NCBI RefSeq assembly: GCF_900104175.1
Contig: NZ_FNIX01000011.1
Span: 1-64,000, forward strand
Length of the DNA stretch: 64,000 bases
Reading direction: 5' to 3'
From: Lentzea jiangxiensis
Lineage (GTDB): Bacteria; Actinomycetota; Actinomycetes; Mycobacteriales; Pseudonocardiaceae
Positions 33,454 to 41,788 of this stretch are shown here, piece by piece. Below the pieces are notes generated by a model. It was not told the DNA's origin and did not search any database. It was given only the letters and a program-made list of their open reading frames with translations. The translations under genes and the position numbers were made by a program. Within the stretch, counting starts at the first letter, position 1. Each line of letters begins with the position of its first letter.

Positions 33454-34476
33454 GTGAACGCCGATGAGCGTCGGTTCGAGGTGCTGCGCGCCATAGTCGC
33501 CGACTACGTGTCCAACCAGGAGCCCGTCGGGTCGAAGGCCCTGGTCGAGCGGCACAACCTGGGCGTGTCGAGCGCGACGGTGCGCAACGACATGGCGGCG
33601 CTGGAGGACGAGGGCTACATCGCCCAGCCGCACACCAGCGCCGGGCGCGTGCCCACGGACAAGGGGTACCGGCTCTTCGTCGACAAGCTGAGCGAGGTCA
33701 AGCCGCTCTCGCAGGCGGAGAAGCGGGCGATCCGCAGCTTCCTGGACGGGGCGCTCGACCTCGACGACGTGATGCGCCGCAGCGTGCGGTTGCTCGCGCA
33801 GCTCACCCGGCAGGTGGCGGTGATCCAGGTGCCGACGCTGTCCCGCGCGGCCGTGCGCCACCTGGAGGTGCTGCCGATCACGCCGTCGCGGCTGATGCTG
33901 GTGCTGATCACCGACACCGGCCGCGTCGACCAGCGGATCGTCGAGCTGGGCGACGTGATCAGCGAGGAGCACACGGCGCAGTTGCGCGGTGTGCTGAACC
34001 AGGCGATGGCGGGGCAGCGGCTGGCCGAGGCCAGTGCCAAGGTCGCCGAACTGCCCGACGAGGTGCCGACGACCCTGCGCGACCCGATGCTGCGGGTGGC
34101 CACCGTGCTGATCGAGACACTGGTGGAGCACCCCGAGGAACGGCTCGTGCTCGGCGGCACCGCGAACCTCACGCGCAACATCACGGATTTCCCCGGCTCT
34201 CTGCGGCAGGTGCTGGAGGCGCTCGAGGAACAGGTCGTCGTGCTCAAACTGCTCGCCGCGAGCCGCGACCCCGGTCGTGTGCTCGTGCGCATCGGCGAGG
34301 AGAACGAGGCAGCCGAGATGCGCAGCACCTCCGTGGTGTCCATCGGCTACGGCAGCCGCGACAACCCCCTCGGTGGCCTTGGCGTCGTCGGACCGACGCG
34401 CATGGACTACCCCGGGACCATGGCGGCCGTGCGCGCGGTCGCCAACTACGTCGGTGAGATCCTGACCGGTCGTTGA
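33454..34476 (+). CDS. hrcA: Heat-inducible transcription repressor HrcA
   Basis: A 340-residue repressor. The N-terminal winged helix covers about residues 1-75 ([59 protein letters not shown]) and the GAF-like and dimerisation regions follow to FEEQ-like [20 protein letters not shown]. It represses chaperone genes through CIRCE sites and needs GroE to fold. The GTG at 33454 with GGAGGTG about 8 nt upstream is the start. dnaJ2 and rsmE follow in a probable operon. No CIRCE is visible at its own promoter, so its targets here, such as groES-groEL, must lie elsewhere. Confidence 0.97.
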   Translation: MNADERRFEVLRAIVADYVSNQEPVGSKALVERHNLGVSSATVRNDMAALEDEGYIAQPHTSAGRVPTDKGYRLFVDKLSEVKPLSQAEKRAIRSFLDGALDLDDVMRRSVRLLAQLTRQVAVIQVPTLSRAAVRHLEVLPITPSRLMLVLITDTGRVDQRIVELGDVISEEHTAQLRGVLNQAMAGQRLAEASAKVAELPDEVPTTLRDPMLRVATVLIETLVEHPEERLVLGGTANLTRNITDFPGSLRQVLEALEEQVVVLKLLAASRDPGRVLVRIGEENEAAEMRSTSVVSIGYGSRDNPLGGLGVVGPTRMDYPGTMAAVRAVANYVGEILTGR

Positions 34477-34517
34477 CCAGGACTTTGATCTGAAAGATGA
34501 ACACGAAAGCGAACAAG

Positions 34518-35666
34518 GTGGCCAGGGATTACTACGGCATCCTCGGTGTTTCGCAGAACGCGACACAGGATGAGATCAAGCGCGCCTATCGCAAGCTCGC
34601 GAGGCAGCTGCACCCGGACGTCAATCCCAGCGAGGAGGCCCGCTTCAAGGAGGTGACGGCCGCCTACGAGGTGTTGTCGAACCCCGAGAAGCGCCGCGTC
34701 GTCGACCTGGGTGGCGACCCCCTCGACTCGGGCGGTGGTGGCCGCGCCGGCGGTGACCCGTTCTCCGGCTTCGGTCTCGGCGACATCATGGACGCGTTCT
34801 TCGGCGCGACGTCCGGTGGTGGCCGCGGGCCGCGCAGCCGCGTGCAGCCCGGCTCCGACGCGCTCATCCGGCTCGACATGACGCTGGAGGAGTGCGCGGC
34901 GGGTGCCACGCGCGAGCTGACGGTCGACACGGCGATCCTCTGCGACCGCTGCCACGGCGCGGGCACGCAGAACGACTCCAAGCCCGTCCAGTGCGACACC
35001 TGCCACGGCCGCGGCGAGGTCCAGTCGGTGCAGCGGTCGTTCCTCGGCCAGGTCGTGACGTCGCGCCCGTGCCCGGTCTGCCGCGGCTTCGGCGAGGTCA
35101 TCCCCGACCCGTGCCAGCAGTGCGCCGGTGACGGCCGCACGCGGTCACGCCGCACGATCTCCGTGAACATCCCCGCCGGTGTCGCCGAGGGCATGCGCGT
35201 GCGCCTGGCGGGCCAGGGCGAGGTCGGCCCCGGTGGTGGCCCGGCCGGTGACCTCTACGTCGAGGTCGAGGAGCACCCGCACGAGATCTTCGAACGCGAC
35301 GGCGCCGACCTGCACTGCGTCGTGCAGATCCCGATGACGACGGCCGCCCTGGGTGCCACGTTGCCGTTGAAGACGCTCGACGGCGAGGAAGAGCTGCAGA
35401 TCGAGCCCGGCACGCAGCCGAACACGCAGCTCGTGCTCACGGGCCGCGGCATGCCGAAGCTGCGCTCCACCGGCCGCGTCGACGGTCGGGGCGACCTGCA
35501 CGTGCACCTCGAGGTCGTCGTCCCGACGAAGCTCGACGCGGCGCAGGCCTCGCTGCTGCGCGACCTGGCCGAGCTGCGCGGCGAGAACGAACCCTCGCTG
35601 TCGCACAACGGCAAGGGCGGCGGCGGGCTGTTCTCCCGCCTGCGGGCCTCGCGCGGCAACCGGTGA
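34518..35666 (+). CDS. dnaJ: Chaperone protein DnaJ (DnaJ2)
   Basis: A 382-residue type I J-domain co-chaperone of DnaK. The J domain (residues 1-65) has the HPD motif in LHPDVNP, then a Gly-rich linker, four CxxCxGxG zinc repeats ([32 protein letters not shown]; about residues 135-210) and the C-terminal substrate domains. The start at GTG 34518 gives the usual MARDYYG; an in-frame ATG at 34497 would add seven residues. Linkage with hrcA identifies it as the second dnaJ of actinobacteria rather than the dnaK-grpE one. The stop overlaps the rsmE start. Confidence 0.95.
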   Translation: MARDYYGILGVSQNATQDEIKRAYRKLARQLHPDVNPSEEARFKEVTAAYEVLSNPEKRRVVDLGGDPLDSGGGGRAGGDPFSGFGLGDIMDAFFGATSGGGRGPRSRVQPGSDALIRLDMTLEECAAGATRELTVDTAILCDRCHGAGTQNDSKPVQCDTCHGRGEVQSVQRSFLGQVVTSRPCPVCRGFGEVIPDPCQQCAGDGRTRSRRTISVNIPAGVAEGMRVRLAGQGEVGPGGGPAGDLYVEVEEHPHEIFERDGADLHCVVQIPMTTAALGATLPLKTLDGEEELQIEPGTQPNTQLVLTGRGMPKLRSTGRVDGRGDLHVHLEVVVPTKLDAAQASLLRDLAELRGENEPSLSHNGKGGGGLFSRLRASRGNR

Positions 35667-36394
35667 CCCTGCCGGTCTTCCTCGTCGAGGCGCTGCCGTC
35701 CGGCGAGGACTTCGTGCTGGACGGCCCGGAAGGCCGGCACGCTGCGACCGTCAAGCGGCTGCGCGTCGGTGAGGAGCTCGTGCTGTCCGACGGCTCCGGC
35801 ACGCAGGTGCGGTGCTCGGTGACGGCGGTGGACCGCGCCGAGCTGTCGTTGCGCGTGCTCGAGCGCTGGGTCGAGCCCGAACCGTCGCCGCGCGTCGTGC
35901 TCGCGCAGGCGCTGGTGAAGGGCGACCGGGGTGAGCTCGCCGTCGAACTGGCCACCGAGGCCGGTGTGGACGGTGTGGTGCCGTGGCGCGCTTCCCGGTG
36001 CATCACGAAGTGGGAAGACGGCCCGCGCGGCGCGAAAGCGTTGGGGCGCTGGCGGTCCACGGTCCGCGAAGCGGCGAAGCAGGCCCGGCGCGCGCGGGTG
36101 CCGTCGGTCGACGAACCCGTGAGCACGACACAGCTCTCCCATCGCGTGTCGTCCTCGGCGTTGACGCTCGTGTTGCACGAGAGCGCCACCGAGCGGCTCG
36201 CCGACGTCGAACTGCCCGCCTCCGGAGACGTGCTGCTCGTCGTCGGTCCCGAGGGCGGGATCACGCAGGAGGAGCTCGACACCTTGCGGTCCTCGGGTGC
36301 GCGGATCGTCCGATTGGGCCCAACCGTTCTGCGTGCATCCACCGCCGCCGCGGTTGCTCTCGGTGCGCTCGGGGTACTCACGTCCCGGTGGTGA
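35663..36394 (+). CDS. rsmE: 16S rRNA (uracil1498-N3)-methyltransferase RsmE
   Basis: A 243-residue SPOUT-class methyltransferase that methylates U1498 of 16S rRNA with SAM. An N-terminal PUA-like domain (residues 1-75, [22 protein letters not shown]) precedes the trefoil-knot domain, which shows [19 protein letters not shown], the [13 protein letters not shown] loop (about residues 192-204) and [19 protein letters not shown], all typical. The GTG at 35663 overlaps the dnaJ stop (GTGA), indicating one operon hrcA-dnaJ-rsmE. Confidence 0.96.
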   Translation: MTLPVFLVEALPSGEDFVLDGPEGRHAATVKRLRVGEELVLSDGSGTQVRCSVTAVDRAELSLRVLERWVEPEPSPRVVLAQALVKGDRGELAVELATEAGVDGVVPWRASRCITKWEDGPRGAKALGRWRSTVREAAKQARRARVPSVDEPVSTTQLSHRVSSSALTLVLHESATERLADVELPASGDVLLVVGPEGGITQEELDTLRSSGARIVRLGPTVLRASTAAAVALGALGVLTSRW

Positions 36395-36545
36395 CCCCGT
36401 TCACTCCGAAGATGAACATCGGATGGATTGGCTTGACGGAAGATGTAGCGAATCCCAGGCGGGTGGGGTTACCCTGGATCGCAGAGGGGCTGATTGGTCT
36501 ATCCGGAAACGGAGTAGACGATTAGGCCTTCTGGCAAAGGACTCG

Positions 36546-36632
36546 CCGGACACCTCCCCCCTCGGTCCGGCGTCGGCGCCTCGCGGCGAAGCGACCCCCA
36601 GGCTTCGGACCGCGAGGCGCCCCTTTTGTTTT
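36546..36632 (+). ncRNA. 6C RNA (actinobacterial small RNA)
   Basis: Two hairpins with C-rich loops, the defining feature of the 6C class (B11 in mycobacteria). Hairpin 1: CCGGAC (36546-36551) with GTCCGG (36565-36570), and six consecutive C in the loop (36556-36561). Hairpin 2: a perfect 12-bp outer stem GGCGCCTCGCGG (36575-36586) with CCGCGAGGCGCC (36610-36621), inner stem CGAAGC/GCTTCG, five C in the loop (36595-36599), then TTTTGTTTT as intrinsic terminator. In mycobacteria 6C regulates targets by pairing through its C-rich loops. The 5' end probably lies some tens of bases upstream (36495-36540) but no firm promoter is seen. Confidence 0.9.
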
Positions 36633-36893
36633 CCGGGCTCGAAGACTTCGCGTGGCGCGCAGGCTGATGTGACGAGTCACTGCGCGGTAGCTCTCAGTGC
36701 AGGTCACGGGCCTGAGGCGGCATCTCGGCGCATGTTGCAGTCTTTGAGTTTCAGGCTCACGGATCGCGCCGCAGGCTCCACACACGCGTGCGGGCACGCT
36801 TTCGCAGGGGTACCCCCTGATTGGGAACCCCTGCGTTTCAACGTACTCACGAGGTCTGACAAGTCCGGCGCGTTCTTCCCGTACTTTCTGCGT
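36633..36893. other. Intergenic gap between the 6C RNA and the hydrolase gene
   Basis: About 260 nt without coding bias. It contains one strong inverted repeat, CGCAGGGGT (36803-36811) with ACCCCTGCG (36827-36835), with a 15-nt loop that itself holds CCCCC. Together with the preceding rsmE-6C gap this is the longest gene-free stretch in the window. Confidence 0.55.
36882..36887 (+). promoter_or_regulatory. -10 hexamer TACTTT, leaderless promoter of the hydrolase gene
   Basis: TACTTT ends 6 nt before the GTG at 36894. There is no ribosome binding site, which fits a leaderless message. Confidence 0.5.
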
Positions 36894-37550
36894 GTGCAGA
36901 GAATTGCTTACGGTGACCACCCCAGCCAGTTCGGTGAACTTTCCCTTCCGACCGGCGCTGCCCAGGGTGCCGTTGTCGTCATTCACGGTGGTTTTTGGCA
37001 CCAGCGCTACGGCCTCGAACTCGGCCGGCCGCTCGCCGAGGCGCTCGTCGCCGACGGGTTCGCCGTCTGGAACGTCGAGTACCGCCGGGTGAGCGGCGGC
37101 GGGGGATGGCCGCAGACCGGGCAGGACGTCCTCGCCGCCATCGACGCCGTCGACCTCGGACCCGTCGTGACGCTCGGCCACAGCGCGGGCGGGCACCTCG
37201 CCGTGTGGGCGGCCAAGAACAGCGCGCGCGTGGCCGGGGCGGTCGCCCAGGCGGCGGTGCTGGACTTCACCCGCCACATCACGCCGCGGGCGCTCGAGCT
37301 GTGCACCGAGGAGCAGTTCGCCGAGGCCTCGCCCACCGCGCTGATCCCCATCGGCAAGCCGGTCGTCTGCGTGCACGGCGACCGCGACGAGGACGTGCCC
37401 GTCGAGCAGTCCGTCGCGTTCTGCGCCGCCGAGCCGCAGGCCGAACTCGTGGTCGTCGCAGGAGCCGGGCACATGGACGTGATCACGCCGGGGACCGAGG
37501 CCTGGGAGCGGTGCCGGACGGCTGTCCGCGGCCTCGCCCGCGACTGCTAG
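36894..37550 (+). CDS. Alpha/beta hydrolase (kynurenine formamidase/esterase-like)
   Basis: A 218-residue hydrolase of the alpha/beta fold. VVVIHGGFWHQRYGLELGRPLAEAL gives the oxyanion HGG motif (about residues 29-31), TLGHSAGGHLAVWAA holds the nucleophile Ser (GHSAG), and CVHGDRDEDVPVEQS and GAGHMDVI give the likely Asp and His. The HGG plus GHSAGGH layout resembles kynurenine formamidases and carboxylesterases. The open frame extends upstream but GTG 36894 with a leaderless -10 box is best. The TetR gene follows 9 nt later, suggesting local control. Confidence 0.9.
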   Translation: MQRIAYGDHPSQFGELSLPTGAAQGAVVVIHGGFWHQRYGLELGRPLAEALVADGFAVWNVEYRRVSGGGGWPQTGQDVLAAIDAVDLGPVVTLGHSAGGHLAVWAAKNSARVAGAVAQAAVLDFTRHITPRALELCTEEQFAEASPTALIPIGKPVVCVHGDRDEDVPVEQSVAFCAAEPQAELVVVAGAGHMDVITPGTEAWERCRTAVRGLARDC

Positions 37551-37559
37551 AAAAAGCCG

Positions 37560-38150
37560 GTGCCCAAGGTTGTCGACCACGAGCAACGCCGCCGCGAACT
37601 CGCCGAGGCGGTGTGGCGCATCGTGCGGCGCGACGGCATCGACCACGCCTCGGTGCGCGCCGTGGCAACGGAGTCCGGGTGGTCGAGCGGGTCCCTGCGG
37701 CACTACTTCCCGACGCAGAACGCGCTGCTGGGGTTCGCGATGGAACTCGCGTACCGGCGGTTCCTCGCACGGCTGGAGCGCATCGGCACCACCGCCGGCC
37801 ACCGCGAGGTGGTGCGGGCCATCGCCCACGAGATGCTGGCGGTCGACGACGAACGCCAGGCGGAGGCCGCGGTGCTGCTGTCGTTCCTCCCGCGGGCGAT
37901 GGTCGAACCGACGTTGCACGAGTTGGAGCGCCGCGGCACACGCGAGCTGTACGACGGGATCGCACGGGTGCTCACGGCGGCGCAGGAAGCCGGTGAGCTG
38001 CGGGACGGCGTCGTGCCGGTGAAGGCCGCCCGGCGCCTCGTCGTGCTGGTCGACGGCCTCAACATCCACCACCGGCTCGGGCCCGACGAGCTCACCGCCG
38101 AGGACATGGCCGAGGCCGTCGACGAGCAGCTCGACCGCATCTTCGCCTAG
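37560..38150 (+). CDS. TetR-family transcriptional regulator
   Basis: A 196-residue repressor. The N-terminal helix-turn-helix (about residues 10-55: RRELAEAVWRIVRRDGIDHASVRAVATESG, then WSSGSLRHYFPTQNALL) is typical of the BetI-like branch. The C-terminal ligand domain contains ERQAEAAVLLSFLPRAM. It starts at GTG 37560, 9 nt after the hydrolase gene, and probably regulates that gene or neighbours in response to a small molecule. Its stop codon TAG forms part of the TAGCGT -10 box of the HIT gene. Confidence 0.93.
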   Translation: MPKVVDHEQRRRELAEAVWRIVRRDGIDHASVRAVATESGWSSGSLRHYFPTQNALLGFAMELAYRRFLARLERIGTTAGHREVVRAIAHEMLAVDDERQAEAAVLLSFLPRAMVEPTLHELERRGTRELYDGIARVLTAAQEAGELRDGVVPVKAARRLVVLVDGLNIHHRLGPDELTAEDMAEAVDEQLDRIFA

Positions 38151-38153
38151 CGT
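38148..38153 (+). promoter_or_regulatory. -10 hexamer TAGCGT, leaderless promoter of the HIT gene
   Basis: TAGCGT, whose TAG is the stop codon of the TetR gene, ends 6 nt before the ATG at 38160, consistent with a leaderless message. Confidence 0.5.
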
Positions 38154-38159
38154 CGGGGC

Positions 38160-38477
38160 ATGTCCTGTTTGTTCTGCCGCATCGTCGGCGGCGAGATCCC
38201 CGCGACCGTCGTGCACGAGACCAAGACGACGCTCGCGTTCCGCGACATCCAGCCCAAGGCGCCCGTGCACGTGCTGCTCATCCCCCGCGAACACGTGCCG
38301 AACGCCGTCGACCTGGACGGTGACCAGCTCGGCGACCTCTTCGCCGCCGCGAAGGAGGTCGCCGAGGCCGAGGGCGTCGCCGAGTCGGGCTACCGGCTGC
38401 TGTTCAACACCGGACCGGACAGCGGGCAGGAGGTGTTCCACGCCCACCTGCACCTGCTGGGCGGCCGGCGTCTCTAG
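38160..38477 (+). CDS. HIT-family protein (HinT-like nucleotide hydrolase)
   Basis: A 105-residue histidine-triad protein. It begins MSCLFCRIVGGEIPATVVHE, the usual HinT start, and ends with the triad HAHLHLLGGRRL, the catalytic and nucleotide-binding histidines. HinT enzymes hydrolyse phosphoramidates such as adenosine-5'-monophosphoramidate. The two Cys with a conserved spacing near the N-terminus may bind zinc, as in some family members. The stop overlaps that of the converging acetyltransferase in CTAG. Confidence 0.95.
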   Translation: MSCLFCRIVGGEIPATVVHETKTTLAFRDIQPKAPVHVLLIPREHVPNAVDLDGDQLGDLFAAAKEVAEAEGVAESGYRLLFNTGPDSGQEVFHAHLHLLGGRRL

Positions 38478-39256
38478 CCCAGCGCCTGCAGCAGGGGAGC
38501 GCGGTAGCGGGCGCGGTCACCGGGGAGCTCCTCGGCGCCCCTGACCATCCAGGTGGCCTCGCCCCACGACTCCATCCCGTTCGCCCGGACGAACGCGATC
38601 ACCTGCGGGTCGTGCACGTCGACGCGCACGCTCGGGACATCCGCGGCGCAGTCGGCGATGAGCGCGCACGCGTCCGCCGGCGTGTCCGCGATCACCGGCC
38701 CGATGAGCATCCGCTGGGCGCGGACCTGCCACGTGCCCGCGACGCCGTGACCGGAGATCCGGATGGTGCCCATCCTCAGCAACCACTCCCACAGGTACGG
38801 CCGCGTGATACCGGTGACCTTCGTGTCGAGCGCGACCACGTCGTCGAGGTCCGCCTCTGCGGCGAGACGCGACACACCGGCCGCCGGTCCCGTGAACGTG
38901 CCCGCGTGGATGTCCGTGAAGCCGACGGCGTGGAAGCCCAGCTGCTCGTACAGCGGACGACCCATCTCCGTCGCGAACAACGTCGAGACACCCGTGCCCA
39001 GCACGTGCGACACCAACCGGCGGGCGTGCCCCTGCCGCGCCGCGCGTTCGGCGACCAGCACCATGCTGATCGACGCCAGCTCCGGGTAGCGCGTCACGAT
39101 CGTCGTGCCGACGAGACCCTCCTCGTCGAACAGCCCCCAGCCCTCGCCGTGCGCGAGCAGGAACTCCCACTTGCTCTCCTCACGTGGCCACGACCGGCTC
39201 TCGGCCAGGTCGGAGCACGCGGTGATGTCGTCCTTCGCCAGTCTGCGCAGTTCCAC
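38474..39256 (-). CDS. GNAT-family N-acetyltransferase, copy 1 of a tandem pair
   Basis: A 260-residue protein with an N-terminal GNAT domain (about residues 2-130; SMVLVAERAARQGHARRLVSHVL is the acetyl-CoA loop, normally R/Q-x-x-G-x-G/A) and a C-terminal domain of the YitH/Acetyltransf_18 type (TRPYLWEWLLRMGTIRISG, VRVDVHDPQVIAFVRANGMESWG). The GTG at 39256 with GGGGGA just upstream is used. It lies 13 nt downstream of a paralogue on the same strand. The acetyl acceptor is unknown. Confidence 0.88.
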   Translation of the reverse strand: MELRRLAKDDITACSDLAESRSWPREESKWEFLLAHGEGWGLFDEEGLVGTTIVTRYPELASISMVLVAERAARQGHARRLVSHVLGTGVSTLFATEMGRPLYEQLGFHAVGFTDIHAGTFTGPAAGVSRLAAEADLDDVVALDTKVTGITRPYLWEWLLRMGTIRISGHGVAGTWQVRAQRMLIGPVIADTPADACALIADCAADVPSVRVDVHDPQVIAFVRANGMESWGEATWMVRGAEELPGDRARYRAPLLQALG

Positions 39257-39269
39257 AGGTCCCCCGAGG

Positions 39270-40061
39270 TCATCCGAGCGCGTGTGAGGCGGGCGCGAAG
39301 TAGCGCGCGCGGTCACCCGGCACGTCCGCGGCGCCGTGCACCATCAGCGTGCAGCCGCCCTCGATCTTGCCGAAGCCGTTCTCCAGCAGGAACGCGGCCA
39401 CGTCGGGGCTGTCCGTGTCCACCCGGACGTCGCCACCACCGGCCGTCACGTCCGCCAGCAACTCGCAGGCGGCCGCGGCGTCCGGGGCGATCAGCGGACC
39501 GATCGTGACACCGGTGGGGTTCGGCCTGGTGGCGACCACGGCGGAGTCCGACACCAGCACGTCGTACGGCGACGACGGGTCGAGCAGCCGGTCCCAGAGC
39601 ACGGGCCGCGTGTACCCGCTGACCTCCCGGTCGAGCTCGGCGAGGACCGGGACGTCCGAGGGCGTGCCCGGCCGCGACACGCCGGGAGCGGAACCGGTGA
39701 ACACGCCGCGGTAGGAGACCGATGCCCCGACCGGGTGAAAGCCGAGCCGGGCGTACAGTGGTTCCCCCACCTCCGTCGCGTACAGAACGGACGGACTGAC
39801 CTCCAGCGTCCTCGCCATCAGCCGCGTGCCGATGCCCCGGCGCTCCGCCCGCGACGCCACCAGAACGCCGCTGATCGCCTGCATCTCGGGATAAGGCGTC
39901 GTCAACGCCGTGCCGAGCAGCCCGGACGAGTCGAAGGCGCCGTAACCGGGACCGAGGGCGAGCATCATCTCCCACTGCTCGGGCGTCCAGGTCCAGCCGC
40001 GGTCCGTGATGAGCTTCATGCACTCGGGTACGTCGTCGACACCAAGCCTGCGGATCTCCAC
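39270..40061 (-). CDS. GNAT-family N-acetyltransferase, copy 2 of a tandem pair
   Basis: A 263-residue paralogue of the preceding protein with the same GNAT (SGVLVASRAERRGIGTRLMARTL, the acetyl-CoA motif RRGIGT intact) plus YitH-like C-terminal layout (TRPVLWDRLLDPSSPYDVLVS, VRVDTDSPDVAAFLLENGFGK). It is better conserved at the acetyl-CoA motif than copy 1, where GIG is replaced by GHA. The start is GTG 40061, with in-frame upstream alternatives. The two probably arose by tandem duplication and are cotranscribed; substrates unknown. Confidence 0.88.
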   Translation of the reverse strand: MEIRRLGVDDVPECMKLITDRGWTWTPEQWEMMLALGPGYGAFDSSGLLGTALTTPYPEMQAISGVLVASRAERRGIGTRLMARTLEVSPSVLYATEVGEPLYARLGFHPVGASVSYRGVFTGSAPGVSRPGTPSDVPVLAELDREVSGYTRPVLWDRLLDPSSPYDVLVSDSAVVATRPNPTGVTIGPLIAPDAAAACELLADVTAGGGDVRVDTDSPDVAAFLLENGFGKIEGGCTLMVHGAADVPGDRARYFAPASHALG

Positions 40062-40115
40062 GGTCGATGAGCACACACGGTGAGCAAAGCGGTAGCCACC
40101 CATTTTCGGCCGGAC

Positions 40116-40121
40116 TAGCAT
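40116..40121 (+). promoter_or_regulatory. -10 hexamer TAGCAT upstream of phoH
   Basis: TAGCAT lies about 44 nt before the GTG of phoH at 40165, in the gap to the divergent acetyltransferase gene, and fits the TANNNT pattern. No clear -35 is visible. Confidence 0.45.
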
Positions 40122-40164
40122 CGACGGCACCAGATCCGAGCGACAGGAAGCAGGCCGGGGCCTC

Positions 40165-41214
40165 GTGGCCGAAGAAACACAGCAGAGCAACAAGGAAGGT
40201 CAGTCCCGGTTCGCCGTACCGGAAGGCGCGGTGCTCACGCTGCTCGGGTCGCGCGACGAGAACCTCCGGCTCGCGGAGGAACTGCTCGACGCCGACGTGC
40301 ACGTGCGCGGGAACGAGATCACCTTGTCCGGCGACCCCGCCGACGTGGCCTTCGCCGAACGCGTCTTCTCCGAGCTCATCACCCTCGCGAGCCGCGGCCA
40401 GGTCATCGACCACAACGCCGTCCGCCGCATCGTCGCGATGCTGAACGAGACCGACGTCGAGTCGCCCGCGGAGGTCCTGAGCCTCGACATCGTGAGCCGC
40501 CGAGGCCGCACGATCAGGCCGAAGACGCTGAACCAGAAGCACTACGTCGACGCCATCGACAAGAACACGATCGTGTTCGGCCTTGGTCCCGCCGGCACCG
40601 GCAAGACCTACCTCGCGATGGCCAAGGCCGTGCAGGCGCTGCAGTCCAAGCAGGTCAACCGCATCATCCTCACCCGTCCGGCCGTCGAGGCGGGCGAGCG
40701 GCTGGGCTACCTGCCCGGCACGCTCTACGAGAAGATCGACCCGTACCTGCGCCCGCTGTACGACGCGCTGCACGACATGGTCGACCCGGAGTCGATCCCG
40801 CGCCTCACGCAGGCGGGGACGATCGAGGTGGCGCCCCTGGCGTTCATGCGCGGCCGGTCGTTGAACGACGCGTTCATCATCCTCGACGAGGCGCAGAACA
40901 CCACGCCCGAGCAGATGAAGATGTTCCTCACCCGGCTGGGCTTCGGCTCCAAGATGGTGGTGACGGGCGACACGACCCAGGTCGACCTCCCGGGCGGACA
41001 GCGCAGCGGCCTCCGGGTCGTGCGGGACATCCTCGACGGCGTCGAGGACGTGCACTTCTCGGAGCTGACCAGCCAGGACGTGGTGCGCCACCGCCTGGTC
41101 GGCGACATCGTCGACGCGTACGACAAGTGGCAGGTCCAGCAGGACGCCCTCGACCAGAACGGGCAACACCACGGACCCGGTGCACGCCGGGGGAACCAGC
41201 GCCGGGGACGATAG
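40165..41214 (+). CDS. phoH: PhoH family ATPase
   Basis: A 349-residue cytoplasmic ATPase of the PhoH family. An N-terminal KH-like region precedes the P-loop domain: Walker [19 protein letters not shown] (about residues 139-156), [18 protein letters not shown], Walker [23 protein letters not shown] and [16 protein letters not shown]. It is linked with ybeY in many bacteria and thought to act as an RNA helicase or chaperone in RNA processing. The GTG at 40165 is the start. ybeY follows within 6 nt. Confidence 0.96.
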   Translation: MAEETQQSNKEGQSRFAVPEGAVLTLLGSRDENLRLAEELLDADVHVRGNEITLSGDPADVAFAERVFSELITLASRGQVIDHNAVRRIVAMLNETDVESPAEVLSLDIVSRRGRTIRPKTLNQKHYVDAIDKNTIVFGLGPAGTGKTYLAMAKAVQALQSKQVNRIILTRPAVEAGERLGYLPGTLYEKIDPYLRPLYDALHDMVDPESIPRLTQAGTIEVAPLAFMRGRSLNDAFIILDEAQNTTPEQMKMFLTRLGFGSKMVVTGDTTQVDLPGGQRSGLRVVRDILDGVEDVHFSELTSQDVVRHRLVGDIVDAYDKWQVQQDALDQNGQHHGPGARRGNQRRGR

Positions 41215-41219
41215 GCGCC

Positions 41220-41765
41220 GTGAGCATCGAGATCGCCAACGAGTCGGGTGTCGGGGTCGACGAGGGTTCCATCGTCTCCGCCGCCCGCTTCGCGCTGGAC
41301 CGCATGGGCGTGAGCCCCCTGGCCGAGCTGTCCGTCCTCCTCGTCGAGCTGGACGTGATGGCGGACCTGCACGAGCGCTGGATGGACCTGCCGGGTCCGA
41401 CGGACGTCATGGCCTTTCCCATGGACGAGCTGGACTCCGCGCGCCGGCCCGACGCCGCGGGGCTCGGTCCCGCGCTGCTCGGGGACATCGTGCTGTGCCC
41501 CGCGTTCGCCAAGGACCAGGCGAAGAAGGCCGGTCACAGCCTGCTGGACGAGCTGCACCTGCTGACCGTGCACGGCGTGCTGCACCTGCTCGGCTACGAC
41601 CACGCCGAGCCCGCCGAGGAACGCGAGATGTTCACCCTGCAGAACCGCATCCTCGCGGACTTCCGCACCGCGCGTGACGAGGCCCAGCGGGCCGCGCACC
41701 AGCGCAGCGCCGACGACAAGGTGCTCGGCGCGGTCGGGCTCGACGAGAAGAACGAAGAAGTCTGA
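41220..41765 (+). CDS. ybeY: Endoribonuclease YbeY (rRNA maturation factor)
   Basis: A 181-residue metal-dependent endoribonuclease in 16S rRNA 3' end maturation and ribosome quality control. The zinc motif H3-H5-H is intact in [25 protein letters not shown] (about residues 118-142), and [32 protein letters not shown] is typical. The frame is open upstream through phoH; GTG 41220 is chosen because it begins the family start. The C-terminal extension after the zinc motif (about 35 residues, charged) is longer than in E. coli. The CNNM gene follows 23 nt later. Confidence 0.96.
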   Translation: MSIEIANESGVGVDEGSIVSAARFALDRMGVSPLAELSVLLVELDVMADLHERWMDLPGPTDVMAFPMDELDSARRPDAAGLGPALLGDIVLCPAFAKDQAKKAGHSLLDELHLLTVHGVLHLLGYDHAEPAEEREMFTLQNRILADFRTARDEAQRAAHQRSADDKVLGAVGLDEKNEEV

Positions 41766-41788
41766 AGTCCCCCTAGAGAAACTGGATC

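Noticed and set aside
36495..36530. Promoter of the 6C RNA, candidates TAGACGAT or TATCCG
   Set aside because: Neither matches the -10 pattern well with a -35 at the right distance, so no promoter is annotated.
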